A stretch of DNA of 64,000 nt from DASPNH01 sp035626675 (lineage in GTDB: Bacteria; Desulfobacterota; Binatia; UBA1149; CAITLU01). A model generated the notes under the pieces. It was not told the DNA's origin. It saw only the letters and a program-made list of their open reading frames with translations, and made no database searches. The stretch is from assembly GCA_035626675.1 (NCBI GenBank), contig DASPNH010000157.1, forward strand, positions 39,741 to 103,740. Direction: 5' to 3'. This document shows positions 34,349-43,172 of this stretch, one piece after another. Made by a program: the position numbers and the translations under genes. Every line of letters begins with the position of its first letter. Positions within the stretch are counted from its first letter, which is position 1.

Positions 34349-36561
34349 GCCGCCTCCTCCTCGGCATCTTCGACGGCCGGCAGCGTGAACAGGAACGTGG
34401 CGCCATGCTGCGGCCGCGACTCGGCGCGGATCCACCCGCCGTGATGGCGCACGATGCGTGCGACGGTGGCAAGACCGATGCCGCTCCCCTCGAACTCGGC
34501 GGCATCGTGCAGGCGCTGGAAGGGCTCGAACAATCGCTTGGCGCGCGCCATCTCGAAGCCGACGCCATTGTCGCGCACGAACAGAGCGGTCTGTCCGTCG
34601 ACCTGGCGGGTCCCGACCTCGATGACCGGCTTTGCGGTCTTGCGCGTGAACTTGAAGGCGTTGCTCATCAGGTTCTGCAGCACGATGCGGGCCATGCCCG
34701 GGTCCGCCCACGCGCTCAGTCCCTCGCTCAGCTCCCAGCGGACCTCGCGCGCGGGCTCGGAGCGATTCAGCTCGATCGAGATCTCACGCCCCAGCTCGGT
34801 CAGGTCCAGCTGGTCACGCCGCAGCGGTGCGTGCGTGACGCGCGCCAGCGCCAGCAGATCGGCGATGATGCTGTCCATGCGGCGAGTAGCCGTGCGAGCA
34901 CGCTCCAGGTAGTGCGCCACGCCGCCGAGGCTCTCGCCCGCTTCCTCTTCCATCAGTGCCAGGAACCCGGCGATCGAGCGCAGCGGCTGGCGAAGGTCGT
35001 GCGAGACCGCGTAGCTGAAGCTGCTCAGCTCCTCGACGGCTCCTTCGAGCTGACGGGTACGCTCCTTGACGCCCTGCTCGAGCTGGGCCGTCAGGCGGCG
35101 GATCTCTTCCTCGGCCATGCGCTCTTCGTGGATGTCCTGGGTGAAGCCGAAGAAGCGCACGGGAACGCCGTCCTCGTTGCGGTCGACGCGACCCTGCGAG
35201 CGCAGCCAGCGGATCTCGCCGTCGGCGCGCCGTACGCGAAACTCCGAGACCGAGGGCTGGTTCTCGAAGAGCGTTCGGTTGACGTGCTCGAACAGCATCG
35301 GCCGGTCCTCTTCGACTACGTGCTCGAGGAACTTCTCGAAGGTCGCAACCGATTCGACGTCGGGCTCGGCGCCGAGCATCGCGTAGATGTGCTCGGAGAC
35401 GAAGTGGCTGCCGTCGCGGAAGTCGAGCTCCCAGCTCGCCAGCGACGCCAGCGCCTGCGCTTCCACCAGCAGCGACCCGCGCCGCTGCAGCTCCTCTTCC
35501 AGACGTGCGCGCTCGGTGATGTCGTTGGCGATGCCGCACAGCGCGTAGGGAGTTCCGTCGCTGCGGCGCAGCAGGAACTTGCTGCACAGCATGGTACGCG
35601 AGCGGCGCCTGCCCTGGATCGGCTCGACGAAGGTGGCCGCCTCCCCCGTCGACCACACCTGCTCGTCGGTGCGGCGGAAACCTTCGGCCGAGTCGTGCGG
35701 AAAGAAGTCGTAGTCGTTGGCGTGGATCACTTCCTGGCGCGGCCGGCGCGACAGCTCCTCCCAGCGCCGGTTGACCCACAGGAAACGCCCGTCGCGGTCC
35801 TTCAGGAAGACGATGGCCGGCGTGCGGTCCAGGATCTCGTGCAGCATCTCCTCTTCGGCACGCGCCTGCTCGGACGCCTGCTCGCGCTCGCTGACGTTGA
35901 GGCTGATGCCGAGCGTGCCGACGATGTTGCCGTCGGCATCCTGCAGCGGCCCCACGGCACCTTCGAGCATGTTGCCGCGCAGCGGGGTCAGGAACGGGAC
36001 CGTCTCGCCGGCAAGCGCGCGCCGCGGCGTGCTCATGTGTTCGGCCACCACTCCGACGCTGGCGAACAGCTTCTCGACGTCCTGTCCCAGCACTTCGTCG
36101 GCCCGCAGGCCGATCGCTTCCAGGCCGCGGCCGGCAACCATGTCCACGCGCATGGACCGGTCCGTGGTCCAGATGTGCGCGGGGAACTCGTGCAGAAACA
36201 GCGAGAGCCGGGCCGCATGCGCCTGGTCGGGATCGGGCCTGACATGCTCGGCCTCGTCCTGACGCGACAGGAGCCAGGGTCGCGAGCGCCGAACCCAGGC
36301 CGGCGCCGCGGCCAACGCCGCTACCGTTACCGCCGAAAGCGCCAGCGCCGTGTAGTCCAAGGGACGGGCCGCCGCGGACGGATCGCGCGCGATGATGTCG
36401 GAAAGTCGCACAGCCCCGGCCGCCGCCACGGCCAGCAGCAACGGCGCGGCCATCCACTCCAGAAGCGCAGCTCGCACCAGCCGCCCGAATCGATGGGCCA
36501 GAAGAGCCGCCGCAGCCTGAAGCATTACCGCGGCGCCGACGATCGCGGCTGCGTGCTCCAC
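34345..36561 (-). CDS. Membrane PAS-domain sensor histidine kinase
   Basis: From the GTG at 36561 the product is 738 residues. About three hydrophobic segments lie within the first 110 (GAAVMLQAAAALLAHRFG, WMAAPLLLAVAAAGAV, ALALSAVTVAALAAAPAW). Three PAS modules follow: FLHEFPAHIWTTDRSMRV, RTPAIVFLKDRDGRFLWV and LASWELDFRDGSHFV. HisKA has His521 in VSHDLRQPLR, and the HATPase domain has NLMSNAFKF, DNGVGFEMARAKRLFEPFQRLH and GSGIGLATV. A longer reading frame to 36750 exists but overlaps the end of the upstream gene and adds no family sequence. No receiver domain is attached and none lies adjacent, so it must use a distant regulator. It is coupled to its paralogue downstream. Confidence 0.88.
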   Translation of the reverse strand: MEHAAAIVGAAVMLQAAAALLAHRFGRLVRAALLEWMAAPLLLAVAAAGAVRLSDIIARDPSAAARPLDYTALALSAVTVAALAAAPAWVRRSRPWLLSRQDEAEHVRPDPDQAHAARLSLFLHEFPAHIWTTDRSMRVDMVAGRGLEAIGLRADEVLGQDVEKLFASVGVVAEHMSTPRRALAGETVPFLTPLRGNMLEGAVGPLQDADGNIVGTLGISLNVSEREQASEQARAEEEMLHEILDRTPAIVFLKDRDGRFLWVNRRWEELSRRPRQEVIHANDYDFFPHDSAEGFRRTDEQVWSTGEAATFVEPIQGRRRSRTMLCSKFLLRRSDGTPYALCGIANDITERARLEEELQRRGSLLVEAQALASLASWELDFRDGSHFVSEHIYAMLGAEPDVESVATFEKFLEHVVEEDRPMLFEHVNRTLFENQPSVSEFRVRRADGEIRWLRSQGRVDRNEDGVPVRFFGFTQDIHEERMAEEEIRRLTAQLEQGVKERTRQLEGAVEELSSFSYAVSHDLRQPLRSIAGFLALMEEEAGESLGGVAHYLERARTATRRMDSIIADLLALARVTHAPLRRDQLDLTELGREISIELNRSEPAREVRWELSEGLSAWADPGMARIVLQNLMSNAFKFTRKTAKPVIEVGTRQVDGQTALFVRDNGVGFEMARAKRLFEPFQRLHDAAEFEGSGIGLATVARIVRHHGGWIRAESRPQHGATFLFTLPAVEDAEEEAA

Positions 36562-36659
36562 GCCCGATGTATGATCCGCCGCCGCGCTGGGCGCAACGGT
36601 ATCGTCGAGGGTCCCGACAGAAGGGGGCGCCCGCGCCGTCGGCGCAGGGTCGAGCCGCT

Positions 36660-39029
36660 CTAGGTGGAGGGCCGGCGGCGGTCGCGGAACCAGTCGCGGT
36701 ACTGGTGATTCATCCGCCGCCGCTGCTCGTTGGGCGCGGTGCGCTTGCACGTGGCGCGCTCCGGGCTGCCTTCGGGAGCGCCCCAGCGGATCTCGACGCA
36801 GTCGTTGGGGTTGTAGGCCATTTCCAGGTCGACTGCCCGCTCCAGCACGTCGGACAGGCGCAGCGTCTGCGGCGTTCCGTTGCTGCGGATGTACTCGAAG
36901 GTCCGCCGGCGCGTCTCCTCGTCCAGAATCGCCTGCAGGCGGGCGCGGACGTCGCCGCCGCCGGCCGGAAGGTGATAGCGGCGCGGCGACCTCGCCACGC
37001 GCTCGGGAAAGCTTCGCACCACGTCGATGGCGATCAGCAGGCGCAGGTCGCGCGAGGGCGTGGCGTAGTCTTCCCAGGGCCCCACGGTCTGGAAGATCGC
37101 CGCGCCTTTGGGCAGCGGGACGACGCCGGGGTTCTTGGCCATGTAGTCCTCGCCGTTCTGCACCGAGTCCACGCGCGTGCGCACCTGCTGCTCGAGCGAG
37201 TCGACGATCTCGCGCACCACCTGCTCGGCATCGCGCGGCTCGGGCGAGAGCACCTCGTCGACGCGGTCGTAGAAGCCGTCGGTGCCGTGCTCGTACTGCT
37301 CCATCGAGAAGTCGCCGTAATCGGGATGATCGAGGATCTCCTGGTTGGTCAGCAGGCGCAGCGAATCGCCCATGGGAAGGATGGGACGAAAGTTCTTGAA
37401 GCCGGCGCCGCCGAGCTTGGGATCGATCGTGAACAGGAACGTGCCGCGCCAGAACTGCTTGCGCGCGACGGTTCCGTCGGGCTGGGCGTCGACGGCGAGA
37501 AACTGCCCCGAGGACGTGGGCGTCTGCGGCAGGCGCCTCACCAGGATCAGGATATGGCCGTACGGGTCGGCGAAGACCGTTCCCGGTCGCAGCGTCTGCG
37601 CCGACAGGCGCGTGGGATAGACGTCGGTCTTGTCGTCGTCGCCGAGCGTGCGGTCGGTGCCCGAGTGCACGCCCCAGCCCACGTCGCGCGCAAGGAATCG
37701 CTGCACGCGCGCGAGCTCACCGCCCGAGCCGCTTCCCGACTCGAGATTGCTGTGCCACTCCACGCACGTCGGCGCCTGTCCGGCAGCGACGCGATGGCAC
37801 TTGGACCAGCCGAAGGGCAGTCGCATCTTCCAGGCGAAGTAGCCGCGCAGGAAGTAGGGAAGATCGGCGCAGTCGGGCTCGAGCTTGAGGCCTCCGTCCG
37901 AATCCTCGCCGTAGCCGAGGTGGTCGTGCAGGAAGTTGCGCGAGGCCTGGCGCGTGATCTCGTGCAGTGAATCCCAGCTCGGCGAAGCGTCGAGGGGATC
38001 GTCGAAGAGCTTCTCGACCCATGCCGAGAAAAGGTTCTCCATGTTGCGATCCCAGCGCCGCTCCACCGGCCACACCGCCGAGGTTGGCCGCTCGGGCAGC
38101 GGCGCGGGATTGTGCGAGACGTCGGCGTCGGCGCACGCGGTCGATCCGCCGGTGCGCAGCACGCCGCGATAGCGGCCGAGCTCGCGCGGCATGACTTCGG
38201 CATACCACCAGTAGGGCGGCCCGCCGCTTCGCTGCGCGCTCTCGGCAATACGATCGCCGCTCGGCGAGATGATGTAGAGCTCCCCGTCGATGGCGCGCTC
38301 GGAGACGGCGATCACACGCAATGGCGATCCCGGCACGGGCTGCGCAGGCGTCACGAAGACTTCGATGCCGACGGGATTGCCACAGCCGGAGTGCGCACCG
38401 TACGGCTCGGGGGCAGCGTAGGACTCGCGGCCCGGCTCTTCCCAGTACTCGCGACGGTCGGAACGGGCGCCGCTGTCGGGACGCGTGCTGCCGGGCAAGC
38501 GTGGATCGGCGCCCTTAGGACCCTGCGCGTGCTTGCCGCGCGGGGACGGAGCTGGCTGCGCCAGAAGCGGATGGCGATCGTCGCGACGCGCGGTCGGCGC
38601 GCGGTTGGCGGGATACATAGGTGCGCGGCGCGGCGCGGGCTCGGCCTGCGGCCGCGCCGGCGAACCCGGGTAGGACGGGGTGCGGTCGTGGTCGCCGGGC
38701 TGCCCGTAGCGAGGGTCGCGCGACGGCTGCGAATAGCGCGGGTCGCGATCCTCGTAGCGGCGCTGGGCCTGCGGCTCGTTGCGGCGCTGCACGTCGTAGT
38801 CGCGCTGGTCGTAGCGACGCGTCTCGTAGCCGCGGTCGTCGTAGCGGCGCTGCGTCTCGTGATCGCGGTCGTCGTAGCGGCGCTGTGGCTGCTGGGCGTC
38901 ACTGCCCGTCGCCACCGTTACCAGCGCCAGCGCGGTGGCGACGATGGCCAGGGCGACCCGACCTCGGTTGGGGGCGCAATCGCGGGAAGGCCGCTGCGGG
39001 CCCGGGCGGGCATCCGTCCTCGAAGGCAT
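36660..39029 (-). CDS. Large exported protein with Arg/Asp/Tyr repeats and a Cys-His-Asp putative active site
   Basis: I do not recognise this 789-residue protein as a named family. A signal peptide lies at about 20-45 (VALAIVATALALVTVATGSDA). Residues about 49-100 repeat RRYDDRD/RRYDQRD units, and a Pro/Arg-rich region continues to about 215. The folded part has a conserved-looking segment DCADLPYFLRGYFAWKMRLPF with Cys387, then His492 in DPYGHILILV, and Asp514 in FLAVDAQPDG. The order and context resemble the catalytic triad of NlpC/P60 and transglutaminase-like enzymes, so a periplasmic peptidase, amidase or transamidase is plausible but inferred. I used the ATG at 39029 because the signal peptide follows. 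It precedes the two coupled PAS kinases on the same strand by 98 bases. Confidence 0.65.
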   Translation of the reverse strand: MPSRTDARPGPQRPSRDCAPNRGRVALAIVATALALVTVATGSDAQQPQRRYDDRDHETQRRYDDRGYETRRYDQRDYDVQRRNEPQAQRRYEDRDPRYSQPSRDPRYGQPGDHDRTPSYPGSPARPQAEPAPRRAPMYPANRAPTARRDDRHPLLAQPAPSPRGKHAQGPKGADPRLPGSTRPDSGARSDRREYWEEPGRESYAAPEPYGAHSGCGNPVGIEVFVTPAQPVPGSPLRVIAVSERAIDGELYIISPSGDRIAESAQRSGGPPYWWYAEVMPRELGRYRGVLRTGGSTACADADVSHNPAPLPERPTSAVWPVERRWDRNMENLFSAWVEKLFDDPLDASPSWDSLHEITRQASRNFLHDHLGYGEDSDGGLKLEPDCADLPYFLRGYFAWKMRLPFGWSKCHRVAAGQAPTCVEWHSNLESGSGSGGELARVQRFLARDVGWGVHSGTDRTLGDDDKTDVYPTRLSAQTLRPGTVFADPYGHILILVRRLPQTPTSSGQFLAVDAQPDGTVARKQFWRGTFLFTIDPKLGGAGFKNFRPILPMGDSLRLLTNQEILDHPDYGDFSMEQYEHGTDGFYDRVDEVLSPEPRDAEQVVREIVDSLEQQVRTRVDSVQNGEDYMAKNPGVVPLPKGAAIFQTVGPWEDYATPSRDLRLLIAIDVVRSFPERVARSPRRYHLPAGGGDVRARLQAILDEETRRRTFEYIRSNGTPQTLRLSDVLERAVDLEMAYNPNDCVEIRWGAPEGSPERATCKRTAPNEQRRRMNHQYRDWFRDRRRPST

Positions 39030-39108
39030 GTCCGGGAGTATAGACGACAGGGCGGCGGCAGCGACCGCTCGCGCACACCGCCGCCCGCTCGGTCGGGAGC
39101 AAAAAGCG

Positions 39109-39561
39109 TCAGAGCAGGCCAATCTGGCGCCGCGCCTCGTAGACCACGATCGAGACGGCGTTGGCCAGGTTCAGGCTGCGGACGTTGGGGCTGGTCATAG
39201 GGATCGTGAAGACGTCGGCGCCCAGCATCGCGATGACGTCGGGCCCGAGCCCACTGGTCTCCTTGCCGAAGAGCAGGCGGTCATCGTCGAGGAAGCGCGC
39301 CTGCGTGTACGGCCTGGTCGCGCGCGCCGAAAGGCCGAGCAGGCGGCCGGTGTGCCGGCTGGCCAGATACTGCGGCCAGCTCTCGTAGACCGTCAGATCC
39401 ACCCACGGCCAATAGTCCAGGCCCGCGCGCTTCAGGTAACGGTCCTCGAGAGAGAAACCGAGCGGACCGATCAGGTCGAGCGGCGTCTGCGTGGCGGCGG
39501 CAAGGCGCGCCACCGAGCCGGTGTTGGGCGGAATCTCGGGCTCGAGAAGGACGATGCGCAT
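39109..39561 (-). CDS. trmL: tRNA (cytidine(34)-2'-O)-methyltransferase
   Basis: The 150-residue product is a minimal SPOUT methyltransferase of the TrmL type. It starts MRIVLLEPEIPPNTGSVARLAAA, the family opening with the Asn-Thr-Gly-x-x-Arg motif, and continues with the trefoil-knot motifs LLFGKETSGLG and IPMTSPNVRSLNLANAVSIVVYE, which bind S-adenosylmethionine. TrmL methylates the ribose of the wobble base in tRNA-Leu isoacceptors as a homodimer. Length agrees with the usual 150-160 residues. The ATG at 39561 begins the conserved sequence exactly; the frame is open far upstream only by chance. It follows a small DUF1285-like gene and the D-aminoacyl-tRNA deacylase gene on the same strand, so tRNA-related genes cluster here. 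Confidence 0.93.
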   Translation of the reverse strand: MRIVLLEPEIPPNTGSVARLAAATQTPLDLIGPLGFSLEDRYLKRAGLDYWPWVDLTVYESWPQYLASRHTGRLLGLSARATRPYTQARFLDDDRLLFGKETSGLGPDVIAMLGADVFTIPMTSPNVRSLNLANAVSIVVYEARRQIGLL

Positions 39562-39683
39562 TCGTTCGCGATTCCTGCCGAGGGTCCTTCCGAAGTTCGT
39601 GTCGAGGTTTTCTACCGCCGAGGATTCTGCCCGAGGGTCGTGCCGAGGTTGCGCGGCGTCGAATGTGCGGTGCGCGCTTCGCC

Positions 39684-40157
39684 TCAGGCGTGGTGCTCGA
39701 CGGGGAACTCGCGGCCGCGGCAGTGCAGCACCGGTGATTCGCCGTCGAAGTCGATGTAGCGCGCCAGCTCGTAGTATGCCGGGCGCAGGAAGCGCGCTCG
39801 CATGCGGCCTCGCTTCTGGCCGCGATCGACGGTGCAGTACAGGACGTCGTTCTCGCCGATCTCGAGCGTGGTGCAGTCCAGGGGCGAGGTCGTGCCGTCG
39901 TTGGTGCAGACCTGGAAGCCGTTCTCGGCATCGCCGTCGATGGAACGCACGACCAGCGGAGTGTCCTCGACGGTTACCGGATGCCGGTCGATGCCGACGT
40001 CGATGACCCAGCCGCCGTTGCCGTCGGGGCACAGGTGCCGCGAGAACAGGCGTGCAATGCGCGGGTTGGGAATGCGCTCTTCGTCGGCATACCAGTTCCC
40101 GTCCTTGCGGAACGAGATCTTGTAGCCTCCCACCGACCAGAATCCTGCTCTCGCCAC
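39684..40157 (-). CDS. DUF1285-like protein
   Basis: A 157-residue cytoplasmic protein from the GTG at 40157. Three pieces follow the pattern I know from DUF1285 proteins: DGNWYADEERIPNPRIARLFSRHLCPDGNGGW, IDRHPVTVEDTPLVV, and a C-terminal FLRPAYYELARYI. In that family a small domain with the dG.W...I....L..LF...L pattern precedes a V-E-D-(A/T)-P strand. The function of the family is not established. There is no ATG in the right place; the GTG is preceded by a weak AAAGGA, and the frame upstream runs into the end of the dtd gene. It sits between dtd and trmL on the minus strand. Confidence 0.7.
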   Translation of the reverse strand: MARAGFWSVGGYKISFRKDGNWYADEERIPNPRIARLFSRHLCPDGNGGWVIDVGIDRHPVTVEDTPLVVRSIDGDAENGFQVCTNDGTTSPLDCTTLEIGENDVLYCTVDRGQKRGRMRARFLRPAYYELARYIDFDGESPVLHCRGREFPVEHHA

Positions 40158-40206
40158 GGTCCCGGGTCCTTTGCCCGTGCCGTCTGGCAGGCGCGGGCTG
40201 GCGGTC

Positions 40207-40671
40207 TCATGTCGGCTGGCCGCGCCGGCTCTCCTTCGTATCGAGCAGCAGCGTGACCGGGCCGTCGGCCGCGATCTCGATATCCATATGAGCACCGAAC
40301 CGGCCGGTAGCAACCCCTGATCCGAGAGCCGCCGAGTCCGCGACGAACTTCTCGAAGAGTCCGTTGGCATGCTCGGGCGCTGCCGCCGCCACGAAGGACG
40401 GACGCCGCCCGCGGCGCGTGTCTCCCATCAACGTGAACTGCGAAACGGCCAGGAGCTGTCCGCGAGTGTCCAGCAGCGAGAGGTTCATCTTGCCGGCATC
40501 GTCGGCGAACACGCGAAGGTTGGCCACGCGCTGCGCCAGCAGCGATGCATCGGCATCCGTATCGTCGTGGCCTACGCCGACGAAGACGCAAAGCCCCGCG
40601 CCGATCTCACCGACGATCTCGCCGCTGACACGCACGCTGGCGCGGTGGACGCGCTGGATGAGAGCTCGCAT
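40207..40671 (-). CDS. dtd: D-aminoacyl-tRNA deacylase
   Basis: DTD frees tRNA from D-amino acids and from mischarged glycine. The 154-residue product has the usual length and both family signatures: SQFTL at 77-81 and the cross-subunit Gly-Pro motif ADGPVTL near 137, along with the N-terminal MRALIQRVHRASV and the GDTRRGRRPSF segment. It acts as a homodimer in the cytoplasm. It is the first gene of a short minus-strand run with the DUF1285-like gene and trmL. The 55-base hairpin at 40698-40752 lies just upstream of its start, between it and the end of the dockerin-like protein gene. Confidence 0.96.
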   Translation of the reverse strand: MRALIQRVHRASVRVSGEIVGEIGAGLCVFVGVGHDDTDADASLLAQRVANLRVFADDAGKMNLSLLDTRGQLLAVSQFTLMGDTRRGRRPSFVAAAAPEHANGLFEKFVADSAALGSGVATGRFGAHMDIEIAADGPVTLLLDTKESRRGQPT

Positions 40672-40697
40672 TTCTCGGAGCGGGGCCGGCCAGGAGT

Positions 40698-40752
40698 GGG
40701 GTCAGGTACTGAAATTGAGGGTGCGGCACCCTCACTTTCAGTACCTGACCCC
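40698..40752. repeat. REP-like hairpin with ggggtcaggtac arms
   Basis: The outer arms ggggtcaggtactgaaa (40698-40714) and tttcagtacctgacccc (40736-40752) are perfect reverse complements of 17 bases. The inner arms tgagggtgc (40716-40724) and gcaccctca (40726-40734) add nine more pairs around a single G, with only one mismatched pair between the two blocks. The result is an almost uninterrupted 27-base-pair hairpin with a minimal loop. It lies between two minus-strand genes and could terminate the upstream one. The arm sequence recurs in part at 47031-47043 and 24829-24843, so it belongs to a dispersed family. Confidence 0.9.
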
Positions 40753-40757
40753 TGCCT

Positions 40758-42080
40758 TCAAGCGGGGCAGTCCAGATCGACGTTGCCGCCTACGGCCGCG
40801 CGCAGGATGCGCAGGGCGTCGGAGGCTGTGATGCTGCCGCTGTCGTCGGTGTCGCAACGCGCCGGTGTGCACGGAGATTCCAGTCCTACGGCTTCGCGCA
40901 GCGCGGCCAGCGCGTCGCTGGCCTGGATCTGACCGTCGTTGTTGGCGTCGCCGCACGTCGGCTCCAACGTCGTCGAGGTCGTGCTGGTGGTCGTGACCGT
41001 CGTCGTGGTGGTGGTCGGTCCGAGCGTGGTGGTCGTCGTCAGCGACGGACACATCACGTCGCTTGCCGTGACCGCAGGCAGTGAGCCGACGGGAATGGGC
41101 GTGTTGTTCGCGTCGCTGGCGGCGGTCACGTCGACGTCGAACGCATTCGAATCCGCGATGAAGTCGACGGGAACGAAATCGCACTCGACCAGGTCGCGCG
41201 GACCGGTGAACGCCTCGACCGCCTGCAGGTTGAGCGAAAGCGTCCGGTTCTGCGCGTTGCCGGTGGCGCCGAGCATCGCGCTGGTCTGGTTGTGGCAGGA
41301 CACGGCGGGGCTCTGCGGCAGCTCGCCGCCGGCATCGGAGTAGTCGACGGTGAACTGCACGCGGCGAAAGCTGCCGGCGGTCTGCAGGCGGAACAGCACG
41401 CTGCACGTCTCGGGCGCCAGCGTGGTGGTGGTCGTGCTGATGGGCAGGTGCGTGGTGGTGGTCGTCGACGTCGTGGTCGTCGTGATCGGGATTTCCCCGC
41501 AGCCCACCTGGCCGACCTGCATGACCGGGACCGGATCGTATGGGCTCTGGTTGATGTCGAAGGCCTGGGTGACGGTGATCTGCGGGAAATCCGAGGCGGC
41601 GGGCACGCTGCCTGCCGGCACCCACACTTCGCACAGCACCAGCGGCCGGCCGCCGCTGACGCCGGTCGGGGAAGAGAACGACACCGTCAGCTCGCCGCTG
41701 GTCGGGCCGGTATTCTCCTCGTCGGCGGCCACGGCCGACCCTTCAGGAAGACCGACGCAGCGCAGGACGTTCTCCGGATCGCGCCAGAAGATCTTGGGAC
41801 GCGCGTACTGGACGACGAAATCGACGGCGCCGAGAGTGCTCTGCGACAGCGCTCCCAGGTTGAACGTGACGTAGCAGCGATCGCGCTCGGCCTGGCCGGC
41901 GTGCGCTTCGGGGGCGGCAGCGACCATGCTCGCAACCCCGACTACGGCGGCGGCGAGAACGAAAAGGACAGCGCGAGCTGCCCTCGCGCGCAGTCGCGCG
42001 GCTGTCGGCGAATCGATGATGGTGTCCCCTTGATTCGGGGCGGGCGTTTCAGGCAGCTCCGCGGGTCGCATGCCGGACAT
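40758..42080 (-). CDS. Secreted protein with two cohesin-like domains, poly-Thr linkers and a dockerin-like tail
   Basis: From the ATG at 42080, with CGGAG just upstream, the product is 440 residues. The start overlaps the fructose-bisphosphatase gene by 32 bases. A long leader and a hydrophobic signal segment (about 36-60, ending EAHAG) precede domain 1, which opens CYVTFNLGAL. A linker of Thr and Ser follows, then domain 2, which opens CSVLFRLQTA and reads like a diverged copy of domain 1, and a second Thr-rich linker. The last 65 residues carry two EF-hand-like loops, DANNDGQIQASDALAALREAV and DTDDSGSITASDALRILRAAV, typical of dockerin-type modules. The domain I and II fold as cohesin-like is inference. 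It probably sits on the cell surface or is released. Confidence 0.75.
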   Translation of the reverse strand: MSGMRPAELPETPAPNQGDTIIDSPTAARLRARAARAVLFVLAAAVVGVASMVAAAPEAHAGQAERDRCYVTFNLGALSQSTLGAVDFVVQYARPKIFWRDPENVLRCVGLPEGSAVAADEENTGPTSGELTVSFSSPTGVSGGRPLVLCEVWVPAGSVPAASDFPQITVTQAFDINQSPYDPVPVMQVGQVGCGEIPITTTTTSTTTTTHLPISTTTTTLAPETCSVLFRLQTAGSFRRVQFTVDYSDAGGELPQSPAVSCHNQTSAMLGATGNAQNRTLSLNLQAVEAFTGPRDLVECDFVPVDFIADSNAFDVDVTAASDANNTPIPVGSLPAVTASDVMCPSLTTTTTLGPTTTTTTVTTTSTTSTTLEPTCGDANNDGQIQASDALAALREAVGLESPCTPARCDTDDSGSITASDALRILRAAVGGNVDLDCPA

Positions 42081-43080
42081 AGTACTCCGAGTATTCCTCG
42101 ATGTCGGCACTGCTTCCGATGACCAGCGGGATCTTGTGGTGAATCCCGTTGGGCGTGATGTCGAGCACTCGGGTGAGATCGCCATCCAGGGCCCGGCCAC
42201 CGGCCTGCTCCTGGATGAAGGCCATCGGATTGCACTCGTACATTAGCCGCAGCTTGCCTTCGGCGGGCTTGGACGGGTCCTTGCGGTCGGCGGGATACAG
42301 GAAGATGCCGCCCTTGAGAAGGTTTCGATGGAAGTCGGCAACGAAAGAGCCGACGTAGCGCGACTTGTAGGGCCGCCCGGCTTCCTTGTCGGTGGCCTTG
42401 AGCGATTCGATGTAGGCGCGCGTGCCCGGATCCCACGTCTGCGAGTTGCCCTCGTTGCAGCTGTAGATGCTGCCGCGAGAAGGCGTCATCAGGCGCGGGT
42501 GAGAAAGTCGGAACTCGCCGGTGGAGGGCTCGAGCGTGAAACCGTTGACGCCGTCGCCGCACGTGTACACCAGCATCGTGCTGGTGCCGTAGACGAAGTA
42601 GCCGGCGGCGACCTGGTCGCGGCCATGCTGCAGGAAGTCGCTCATCACCGCCGGCCCGCCGTTCGACTTGCGGCGGAAGATCGAGAAGATCGTTCCGATG
42701 CTGACGTTGACGTCGATGTTGGAGGAGCCGTCGAGGGGATCGAACAGGCAAAGATACTCGGCGTTCTGGCCGCTGCGCGAGGGCGCGATGATTCCCTCGT
42801 TCTCTTCTGAGCCCATGCCGCAGACGCTGCCCGATCCGCGCAGCGACTCGATGATCAGCTCGTTGGCGTAGACGTCCAGCTTCTGGACCTCCTCGCCGTG
42901 CACGTTGCGCTGCGCGGTCATGCCGAGGATGCCGACGAGACCGGCGCGGTTGACTTCGCACGAGATCGTCTTGGCGACGGTGGCAAGATCGAGCAGGACG
43001 TTGGCCACGCCCTGGTCGATGCAGAGATTGCCTGCCACTCCGAGCAGGTGAACACGTAGCGACTCGCCGATCAGTTCCAT
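42049..43080 (-). CDS. fbp: Fructose-1,6-bisphosphatase, class I
   Basis: The 343-residue product hydrolyses fructose 1,6-bisphosphate in gluconeogenesis or the Calvin cycle. The metal-binding signature LFDPLDGSSNIDVNVSIGTIF spans about 112-132, with the upstream acidic site SEENEG near 91-96. Substrate-binding segments GGIFLYPAD and YECNPMAFIQEQAGGRA are in place. Length and order fit class I enzymes. It stands alone on the minus strand, 92 bases downstream of the SagB-type gene. Its 3' end overlaps the start of the dockerin-like protein by 32 bases. A class I fructose-bisphosphate aldolase at 56152-57069 would act in the same pathway. Confidence 0.96.
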   Translation of the reverse strand: MELIGESLRVHLLGVAGNLCIDQGVANVLLDLATVAKTISCEVNRAGLVGILGMTAQRNVHGEEVQKLDVYANELIIESLRGSGSVCGMGSEENEGIIAPSRSGQNAEYLCLFDPLDGSSNIDVNVSIGTIFSIFRRKSNGGPAVMSDFLQHGRDQVAAGYFVYGTSTMLVYTCGDGVNGFTLEPSTGEFRLSHPRLMTPSRGSIYSCNEGNSQTWDPGTRAYIESLKATDKEAGRPYKSRYVGSFVADFHRNLLKGGIFLYPADRKDPSKPAEGKLRLMYECNPMAFIQEQAGGRALDGDLTRVLDITPNGIHHKIPLVIGSSADIEEYSEYYVRHATRGAA

Positions 43081-43172
43081 GTCAGGCCGTCCATTCTTGA
43101 AGTCCCCCGGACCGCGCCGGCGTTATGGCCGGCGGGCGTGGCGGCGCAGTAAACCCGAGCACCACAGGTGCT

